Source: Homarus americanus (taxonomy: Eukaryota > Arthropoda > Malacostraca > Decapoda > Nephropidae). Taken from it: DNA of 64,000 nucleotides. Shown one piece after another: positions 57,068 through 64,000 of this stretch; positions within the stretch are counted from its first letter, which is position 1; each line of letters opens with the position of its first letter. The position numbers and the translations under genes are program-made. The notes beneath the pieces were generated by a model that made no database searches, was not told the origin of the DNA, and saw only the letters and a program-made list of their open reading frames with translations. The stretch lies in contig NW_024724368.1 of the NCBI RefSeq assembly GCF_018991925.1, positions 3,890,209-3,954,208 of the forward strand, in the 5' to 3' direction.

Positions 57068-60000
57068 CCCCTTAAACAAAAAGTAATATACTGTAATTAA
57101 TAGATATACAACAGAGCCCCAAAACAGAGAAGAAACATACCTATCATATGTTCGAGGACAATGTTCCAGCCAATGACGAAGGCCCAGAACTCGCCGATGG
57201 TAACGTAGGTGTAGACGTAGGCAGACCCGGCCTTAGGCACCCTGGCCCCGAACTCGGCATAGCACAGGGCGGAGAGTAGTGAAGCAAACCCCGCCAGGAG
57301 GAAGGAGAGGATAATGGCGGGCCCGGCCGTGTCCTTGGCCACTGTGCCCGTCAGGACATAGATTCCCGCCCCCACCATGTGCCCAATACCTGCCACAGCA
57401 ACAACAGGTTCAGTATATCGCTCCTCCACAACTGACAATTCTACTTGTAATTATTCATACTGTGATCTAAAATCCATAACATCCATTTCTGAACAATTCC
57501 TGACAGTGTAATATTCTTTACCTAAATTTTGGCTTAATTCCTGTTGGATATTAGTCAAAGCTCCATGTCTGGCTTATCTGAGGAAAACTTAAAATACATT
57601 CTAACCTTTTAAGGATACAAACAGTAACAAACTTACAATAAATGGGATTATCTACCAGAAATCTTACGTGAGAGTGATGCGACACGGACCTAAGAGTGTG
57701 ATGTCGAGGGTGGAGAGGCACCTATTGAGTGGCGTCTCCATGACATCGGTGGCCACTTTCTTGGTGCGGGACATGCGGTTCCAAGTGCCGCTCCACCCCT
57801 CCACCAGCAGCCTCTGTCGTAGCCCCGTCATCGCCTCTCCTTCACCGTCGCTGCCGCCGTACTCGTCCGCCTCAAAACTTCCACCTGCCAGAGGAACAAG
57901 ACGCGACCCGTCAACAAGAATGGCAGTCATCAGTGTTCATGTTGACAAGATAACAAACAAATGAGGTTATCAGGGGTGGGTCCAGCATTTTCATCAGAAA
58001 ATTCCAACGCTTTTTCTTTAATGCAGTATTGTACTCAGACGTTTTTGTAAAGTAAAAAATAATTACCGTTGACTTCCAAAATATCTCCTAATATTAAGTG
58101 CACATGGTTTCAAAATGGCCTCAAAATGCCAATGATATTGGTCAGATTAAAAAAAAAAATCGTGGGGGCTTACATCGTCCCCCCCCCCCTTAAACCCCCC
58201 AGCTGGGTGGGCTCGCTGTGTTCGCCATGTTCCCCCTCCCACAACTTTTTGGACCCCCCTATTTATACTCCTGGATCCGCCCCTGATTATGTCTTCCCGT
58301 GTCGTCTTGTCCTAACAAACATCTTTAAATTTTATTCTAATTACAATCCATAAACATAATACGCCAGTGACTTTATAAATAACGTATTATAATTGTATAA
58401 TTACCTGTATCGTACTGTACCTTCAGTAGCTTGATATTAATCAGCTGTAACCAGCAGGAAAGGTTTATTGATATAAAATTTCTCTTATGAAGAACCAAGT
58501 ACAAATGGAGTACCGGGGTATCAGTTTTGTCATACAAACCACTAAAGATACAGGAGGTAACCGGCCTGGAAACACCCTGTGACATTCAGAGGGTCACATT
58601 AGACAACGTCCTAATGATCCTACCCTACTCACATCTCACCAAAGGGGATATCACGAATTACAATGGTGAAAGACACTCGCGCAACCGCTGTACCACCGTC
58701 AACCTCATAAGCTTAAAAGCCTTTTCGTGTTACAATGCAGGGTGGCCAGACAAGTGTTGATAAATCTCTTAGATTCAGCAGCTAGTAGGTTACCCTACGT
58801 TTTTGCAGGATGCTGATCCACCTTAGGGTTGGTCCACCATCGACAAGCGTTCCCAAGTGTATAGATGTACATTAATGCCAAGTGTAGAAGGGCGAGTGCT
58901 CATGGAGGGTCTAGTTTAAAACAAGTACTGTATTATGGGCTTGGGTGAGTGGAAGAGAGATTTATGGCCTGTGCTGTGGATGAGATCAGCAGAATATTCC
59001 AAAATTTTAGGCACTATATATTATGAAGATTACGAACACACTGTTAATATGAATTGGAACAAAATCTTGGAAAATATCAGCATTACTGATTGTTTATCAA
59101 ACATAAAATTATCCTTGTACCAAAAAGCAATTATTGTGAACTCAAAAGTTTTGTCCAAGGTATGGTACCTATCCCATACATTTCCATTAAATAAAATTTA
59201 CTCACAGAAAATTGAATCATGTATTTTTAAATACATATGGAGTGGTATGTACCAGCCAATTAAAAGACAAACTCTGTATTTACCTGTCAAACAAGGTGGT
59301 ATTGGCGTAGTTAATGTGTTTTGTAAAGCAGCTGCTATATTATGTACAACTTTCATAAAAATTGCTTCAGACCATGAAAAGAGGAAATCTTTAACTCCAT
59401 ATTATACAAGTATAAGGACCAGCTATCTATTAGAAATGAAACCTACGGATAATGTTTCCTACTTGTCTCCACCTTATTATAGTATTGCGATCAATACTCT
59501 AAGAAGGTTAGCAAGGCATCATAACTTTCCAAATGTCAAGAATAAAGATGTATACAATATGTTAATATGGACAAAACCTGCAGTTGAAGAAAAGTATCCG
59601 CTGTTTAAATGGCCTTTTATTTGGGAAAATATTACTTGTAAATATATGGATCCTCACCAGAGAGGCTTCATATATAGGTTTATTCATGAAACTCTACCAA
59701 CAAATCAGAGACTAAAAATGTTAAACATAAAACAAGATGATAGTTGTGTAAGATGTGGTGAGGTAGAATATCCATTACATGTATTTTACTTCTGTTTCCA
59801 TAACAAAGAGATAATTAAATGGTTTAAAAATCTCCTGAATACAGTCTGCAATGTCAATAGCAAATTATTTCTACATTTCTTAATGTTTAATATTAACTGT
59901 AGTGATAATAAGGATAAGAATACAATGATCATGCTAATGTCAGATTACATTTACTGTATGTGGTTAAGTAGGAAAGAAAATTATAATGTTAAGGAGACTA

Positions 60001-61927
60001 TAGCCTTTATTAAAGGCAGGATATATTATAATAAATAGATGATCAGGTGTATTTTAAAAGAAAAGTCATCCAAATATTTCACTTACAAATATGTTAATAT
60101 GTAATAATATGTATACAGTATATATGTAAATTGTAAAATTTATAAAAAAAAAAAATTTCATTATTGTCTCTACAACTGGGAACTACAGTTTGCACGTGTA
60201 CCCAAAGATAAACACACAAGTTTCGTTGCGGGTGTTCCTGCCTCGCGTTTTTGTGCCTGATATGATGTGTGGTCAATGTGTATGGCATGACTTTTTGTGT
60301 ATGCATGCATGTGTGGATGCATGCGTCTGCGCGCCAGTGCGTGTCTAATGTAAGTACAGTATACGTGTGTAGCATGTGTACAATGAAAGACAAGTCGTGT
60401 CGTGAAATTTGGTGAAAACATATGCCGAAAGGCTAAACTTTTGGTGCGCTCTGCCTTGTGGTAGGGCTCTCATAATGTTTCAAGAGTTATATTTAATCTT
60501 CGGACAAAACCACGACACGACTTTTGTCTTTGATTGTACATTTGTGTGGGAATGTGTGTGATGATGTATATGAGTGAATGTAAGCGCATGAGTGTGGATG
60601 TACGTGGGATTGGGTATGTGTACGTGTGGGTGAGCGAGTATGTGTATAGGTGTCAAAGTGAGTACACTTGTGTGGCTGGATGTATGAGGGTGCATGTGTA
60701 CTGTGCACTAAAATTAGCCTCTAAAAGCCTTATTGATCCGCGAGGGACGATCACCACCACGACCACACACCCCCCCCCTACACACACACACATGGAAGTT
60801 ACCATAAATAATAGGTGAACCAGGACGGTCTTCAGCTGTTGCAGAATCACAACTAAAACCCAGGTGAAAGAAACGGTCCCGGCCCCTCAAACATTCGTGA
60901 CCTAGACTTTATTAATATTTTAAATCAAACAAAATTCCTGAAATGTATCGTATCATCCTTAACTGTTATTTATCAGGATACTACAATAGCCCGAAGAAAA
61001 CTAATGCACGAATATTTGAGATTTCGCAGCCCATGTCTAGAGATGGCATCCCTCCAGAAGCTGCGGGAAGGATGACGCCTCACCAGTAGCATAGTCAAGT
61101 CGACGGAGGTAGCATCGTGCTCTCGTTAAAATTTACCGCAAACCTTGAACACAACATACCTGTGGCGGCTCGGGATAGTTCGTAAATATATCTGTGAGTA
61201 ATAATGTTTTAGACACTAAAAAAAAGTTGCATTCTTACCACAAGCACCACCTGTAAATACTTAAATAGAGGAACAACAAATTAATTACCAATACCCCAAG
61301 TTGAGAAAAGGTTGAATACTCGCAAAAAATTCAGTGCAAAAATTAAATACAAAATTAAATAAAACCAGGAATTTCCACACACGGTAAACCTCAATGACAG
61401 CCCAACACGAGGCAGTTCCAAACACACACACACACACACACTAGCGGTATCAAGTAAATAATGTTACCTGGCGCCACTAACATGAAGGACACAGTAAGCC
61501 TCCAGGAGAAAGTTATCTTAACAATTATTGAGGCCAGGTTTCAGGACAAACTAAAGGAAAAAAATTGCCTCATATAGTATTCTGATACTGCCAAGAAAAT
61601 GTGTACCTGTATGTATGTGTGTGCGTCTCTGTAACTGTCTGTCTGTGTATAAGTAAACAGAATAATTACAAATCACTGACAGCAGCAGCAAACACTAATA
61701 TAAACAAGCTCTAATACGAAGCAAGTACTTCACCACCACAAAATCAAAATCACTTGCTGAAAATTTGAGTGGAATCCAGCACACACACACACACACACAC
61801 ACGCCCCTACCCAAGCTGTCTCGCCGCCGAACACCCGCCTTGCCATGCTCACTGTCCTTCACTCGCCACACTCGTCCTTACCACACTCGTCTGCTTCTGG
61901 AGCGAGGAGTCTTCTGGTCTCGTACAT
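52112..61927 (-). CDS. SLC7A4: SLC7A4-like cationic amino acid transporter family protein, nine exons
   Basis: Minus-strand exons: 61927-61882, 57884-57690, 57389-57141, 56395-55689, 55294-55134, 54017-53927, 53372-53147, 52732-52571, 52332-52112. Every intron is GT-AG and all phases agree, giving 685 residues. Family hallmarks are [18 protein letters not shown] before TM1, the GAGIYVLTG helix break in TM1, [39 protein letters not shown] with KNP, and [20 protein letters not shown]. These match vertebrate SLC7A4 (about 635 residues) better than CAT1-3, especially MET-x-L-x-RCLSTLD and GVVVTWAV. The protein is a multipass APC-superfamily carrier in the plasma or internal membranes. CAT1-3 move arginine and lysine; human SLC7A4 alone shows little such activity, so the substrate is open. 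An in-frame ATG at 57930 or an internal one at 57831 are alternative starts. Confidence 0.9.
52571..52732 (-). CDS. SLC7A4: SLC7A4 exon 8
   Basis: It encodes [40 protein letters not shown] and [14 protein letters not shown]. The [24 protein letters not shown] and TWxRF motifs are CAT-family signatures. Confidence 0.93.
53147..53372 (-). CDS. SLC7A4: SLC7A4 exon 7
   Basis: It encodes [40 protein letters not shown] and two further hydrophobic stretches ending [13 protein letters not shown], matching the late TM region of SLC7A4. Confidence 0.9.
53927..54017 (-). CDS. SLC7A4: SLC7A4 exon 6 (hydrophilic loop)
   Basis: The acceptor AATTTCTTGCAG and donor AAA|GTGAGT are good and phases 2 to 0 match. 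It encodes the variable Pro/Thr-rich loop [20 protein letters not shown] and [10 protein letters not shown]. Confidence 0.85.
54598..54716 (-). other. Unassigned coding-like membrane segment in SLC7A4 intron 5
   Basis: On the minus strand a clean frame reads [19 protein letters not shown] then [20 protein letters not shown] and SIIHLLW, a hydrophilic loop plus one strong TM helix in the sense direction of SLC7A4. A possible acceptor (GATCAG) precedes it, but its phase does not fit exon 5 or exon 6 of the main transcript. It may be an alternative exon, a relic of a second C-terminal version, or chance. Confidence 0.3.
54995..55115 (-). mobile_element. tRNA-derived SINE copy beside SLC7A4 exon 5
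   Basis: Minus-strand reading gives TTGTGTCAAGGGTTTGAGTC (B box), CTACTTGGCCTTGGACACAC, ATGAGAAAGGTGTTATCTAG and TGTGACCCAGCC, the family seen at 34256. It lies immediately downstream of the exon 5 donor in the sense of transcription. Confidence 0.6.
55134..55294 (-). CDS. SLC7A4: SLC7A4 exon 5
   Basis: It encodes [40 protein letters not shown] and [13 protein letters not shown], ending in phase 2 at a CCAG|GTGATC donor. [14 protein letters not shown] is a strongly conserved CAT motif. A tRNA-SINE copy begins just past the donor. Confidence 0.92.
55689..56395 (-). CDS. SLC7A4: SLC7A4 exon 4 (central membrane core)
   Basis: This is the largest exon, 707 nt. It encodes [13 protein letters not shown], an extracellular loop with NAT sequon, several TM helices, [53 protein letters not shown] and [20 protein letters not shown]. 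Confidence 0.95.
57023..57064. repeat. (CA)n microsatellite
   Basis: About 20 perfect CA units in SLC7A4 intron 3. Shorter CA runs occur at 61420-61441 and 61780-61802. Confidence 0.95.
57141..57389 (-). CDS. SLC7A4: SLC7A4 exon 3 (TM1 to TM3)
   Basis: It encodes [57 protein letters not shown] and [19 protein letters not shown], the most conserved part of the APC fold. Confidence 0.93.
57690..57884 (-). CDS. SLC7A4: SLC7A4 exon 2 (cytosolic N terminus)
   Basis: The acceptor CTTGTTCCTCTGGCAG precedes 57884, but the frame is open through it to an ATG at 57930. It ends STLDITLLG at a TTAG|GTCCGT donor, which is weaker than usual but required by family alignment ([11 protein letters not shown]). 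Confidence 0.8.
57971..58285. mobile_element. 315-bp hAT-type MITE in SLC7A4 intron 1
   Basis: The left end CAGGGGTGGGTCCAG and the inverted right end CAGGGGCGGATCCAG are terminal repeats of hAT style. The flanking octamers (GAGGTTAT and ATTATGTC) do not match, so the target duplication has decayed or the ends are slightly misplaced. It contains a C-rich tract (58175-58200). Confidence 0.6.
58575..58725 (-). mobile_element. tRNA-derived SINE copy
   Basis: Minus-strand GGTGGTACAGCGGTTGCGCG and GTGTCTTTCACCATTGTAAT correspond to a tRNA head, followed by CCTTTGGTGAGATGTGAGTA and GTTGTCTAATGTGACCCTCT, the same body as at 34256 but with a different tRNA-like start. Confidence 0.5.
58935..60038 (+). 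mobile_element. 5'-truncated non-LTR retrotransposon (LINE ORF2 C-terminal part)
   Basis: An intact 367-codon frame encodes the region downstream of the reverse-transcriptase catalytic domain: a thumb-like stretch ([62 protein letters not shown]) and a zf-RVT-type zinc knuckle (C-x2-C-x6-H-x4-C, from [18 protein letters not shown]). The catalytic FADD box and the endonuclease are missing, so it is a dead 5'-truncated insertion. An A-rich tail (AAAATTTATAAAAAAAAAAA) lies near 60138-60156. The frame is still open, suggesting recent insertion. It lies antisense in SLC7A4 intron 1. Confidence 0.75.
60377..60540. repeat. Near-perfect 28-30 bp inverted repeat with a 106-bp loop
   Basis: The left arm 60377-60404 (TGTACAATGAAAGACAAGTC then GTGTCGTG) pairs with the right arm 60511-60540 (CACGACACGACTTTTGTCTT then TGATTGTACA), with one mismatch and a two-base bulge. 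Both sides are flanked by TGTG-rich sequence. Confidence 0.7.
61882..61927 (-). CDS. SLC7A4: SLC7A4 exon 1 (putative start exon)
   Basis: The ATG opens [15 protein letters not shown], and the donor GTG|GTAAGG leaves phase 1, exactly what the acceptor at 57885 needs. A TATA box lies 91 bp upstream of the ATG. No homology supports these 15 residues, so the call rests on phase, donor and promoter. Confidence 0.5.
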
Positions 61928-62017
61928 AGCGCAGACCGAGTTACCCGTCTTAAAGTGTTGTCAATGCCTCAAGGTTGTAGCCAGACTCAACTTGCTGTCT
62001 GCACTTGAGGCGAGCAC

Positions 62018-62023
62018 TTTATA
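62018..62023 (-). promoter_or_regulatory. SLC7A4: TATA box for SLC7A4 (putative)
   Basis: The minus strand reads GGAATATAAAGTGCTCG, 91 bp upstream of the proposed start codon at 61927. A start site near 61990 would give a 5' UTR of about 65 bases. The surrounding 250 bp is GC-richer than its neighbours. Confidence 0.4.
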
Positions 62024-64000
62024 TTCCACAACTACACCTGTGACCTCTGTACACTACTAAGTTTATGATGGAGACAAAAATAAAGTATAAGTTATTAATT
62101 AAAGTTATATCGACCACTATAACTGGTTCTGAATGTCGAATGGTTCAAGGCAAGATCAGGAGGGACGAATGGTGTTTAAACCGGTAACCATAACCTGCGA
62201 TGGATCAAACACGAATACTGACACGACTATGGAGCAATGTTGATAGGTTAGGTTTATTCACTCGTGTCTGAAGAATGTTTTATACGACTGAGCGGTCATG
62301 TTCGTGGTATTTTTCAAGATCGACTAATTTCCCGTCATCACCCTATGAAAACATTTACATTTTCTTTTCATGTCACCTAGGATCCACACACACACATTTC
62401 CTACAACCCACAGACTTCTTGCTATAAATAGGAAAGTGAAGGAAAACATGTTTGGTTCCTCTGAAATGTCAACAGTGTGTGGCCCCGTGAAAAAGAAAAA
62501 CGTTTTAGTTTAGTTTCCCCGACAGTCCAACACGGCAGTTGAGCCTCGACATCCACATAAAACATTTCTCATCGTCACACACACACGTAGAAATTTTTGC
62601 CAGAGGACGAATTAGGGACACAAGACAAAATATAATAACCACATCCTTGAATGAGCCACGCCCGTCGTCATGTCGCGGTCCGCCGCAACCGTATCTGCCG
62701 CAACTGTATCTACCGCATCCGTATCTATACCGTGTTCTTGGCGTCCGCTGCCGATCCCTCTTGTAAAAGATTATAAGTTTTTTGGGGGAAGGAGTTAACA
62801 CGTCCTTCCCCTCTTCAACTCGGCAGGGAAGTTCATCCTCCCGACAACTCCAACAAGTTCCGTGATAAACTGTCCAACAAGTTCTGTGATAAACTGAAGC
62901 CGATTATGATTTGGCAGCCATTTTCCCATCACGAGGGTCTTCGGGGACAGATTGCGTGCTCGACTTCACTTACGCAATCACGCATACCCTTAGCGTTTGA
63001 GGTTAGGAAATGTAGAATGAATTAAAAATAAAACGAAAATAATGAATATCAATAATAAAAACATGAAATCAGTTAACAAAAGAGAAGGAAATGAGCATGA
63101 AGAGTTAACGGAAGATAACAATTTAAAATATAATAAAAAAGTAGGAAAATAGTGATAAAATAGACCTAATTAGCGAGATAAATAATCAAGACTGATTTAG
63201 TTACATTTTTTACTCGTAAACTAACATGGCTTCATTAACTATAAACTAAATATTAAATAGCTCACCAGTTAAGTTTGTCATAACATAGCGAAGATGAAAA
63301 CATTAGATACATTATTAATATACCGTAACAGAAAAAAAGGAATGCCCAGATTTTAAATAGCTACATATTACAATTTGTACAGATTTTGAAGTTATATTAA
63401 AAAACTGCCCCGATTTCAAGTGGGTTAAATTGTTTGTATACTGTACAGTATTAAAATTGGGACATTTGGAATAGTTACATAATATACGGCCCAGATTTTA
63501 AACAGTTTTGTAATAGAATGTTTTTATTTGTGATGGTTAATACGGTTTATATATTAAAATCTGAATGACGGCCAAGTGAGGACTAAAAGATGGGAGCTTC
63601 GGCGGCGAGGTGACGGAGAAGGATTTACCAGAGACCTAATCAACCAGATAGTGATAAAGCCTCTCTCTTTCTTTCTCTCTCTCACGCTTAAGACTGAGGT
63701 GTTTACTTGTTTCCAGATACGTGAAATCAACTAAGCTCTCAATGTTTACTGTACACTCGCCACCATTTACCCCTTCCTCCTCCTCCTCCTCCTCTCCCCC
63801 CCCCCTGTTTTCTCACCAATCAGAATCTGTCTCTCTTCCTCCCTGATGCCTCTCACTTCCTGGCAAAGGGGGAGAATGTGGAAAAGCGAAAGGGGGGGGG
63901 GGGATTTTTCGTTCACCCCACCAACACTACCAGAAGAATGTGAAACTCAGGGAATGTTGGGTTATTATATTTCTCATGAGGGGAGAGGGGAGATGCGGTC
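62024..64000. other. Flank upstream of SLC7A4
   Basis: No gene is supported. There is a 15-bp tandem (CCGCAACCGTATCTG, about 62675-62735), a 24-bp tandem (CCAACAAGTTCCGTGATAAA, about 62848-62895), a long AT-rich stretch (63000-63560) and CT/G-rich low-complexity sequence from 63660 to the end. Confidence 0.65.

Noticed and set aside
60480..60720. ORFs with His/Thr/Ser-rich peptides on the minus strand
   Set aside because: They come from degenerate TGTG/CACA sequence around the inverted repeat.
62505..62801. 98-codon minus-strand ORF with RYGCGRYSCGRYGCGG
   Set aside because: It is created by a 15-bp tandem repeat; the opposite strand is open as well.

Overview
This window is animal nuclear DNA, almost certainly from a decapod crustacean (lobster, crayfish, crab or shrimp group). 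The clearest sign is a three-exon gene whose spliced product contains the complete 31-residue calcitonin-like diuretic hormone (CLDH/DH31) in its decapod form, flanked by cleavage sites. GT-AG introns up to about 21 kb, very many CA/GT, CT/GA and ACC/TAA microsatellites, CCTAA-type runs and many small transposon derivatives fit the same picture. There are no operons, CRISPR arrays or bacterial genes. The species cannot be named from the sequence alone.

Layout. 1-7362: simple repeats and minisatellites upstream of CLDH. 7374-31009 (+): CLDH, with the signal-peptide exon at 7374-7456, the propeptide exon at 28426-28524 and the hormone exon at 30784-31009; intron 1 holds microsatellites, a 1.6-kb minisatellite and some exon-like signals on the minus strand. 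31010-39079: intergenic, with SINE and MITE copies. 39080-41788 (-): a three-exon Ly6/uPAR-type GPI-anchored protein related to the insect sleepless/crok/boudin group. 43651-44313 (+): the last two exons, or all of the coding part, of a small IAP-type RING-finger protein. 44314-52111: intergenic, with a palindromic Tc1/mariner-type MITE, a piggyBac-like mini-MITE and a 5S rRNA-derived element. 52112-61927 (-): a nine-exon SLC7A4-like cationic amino acid transporter family gene whose exon phases agree at every junction and give 685 codons plus stop; its first intron contains a hAT-type MITE and an antisense LINE fragment. 61928-64000: the putative SLC7A4 promoter and AT-rich flank.

The genes do not form a pathway. 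CLDH encodes a secreted peptide hormone, the Ly6 protein a cell-surface modulator, the RING protein a probable E3 ubiquitin ligase module, and the SLC7A protein a membrane transporter. Most predicted ORFs in the window are translations of simple repeats and were discarded. I did not find a convincing new biological system. The most interesting leads are possible antisense splicing signals inside CLDH intron 1, an unassigned membrane-segment ORF inside an SLC7A4 intron, a 5S rRNA-derived element, and several MITE families with clear terminal repeats, some with target duplications.
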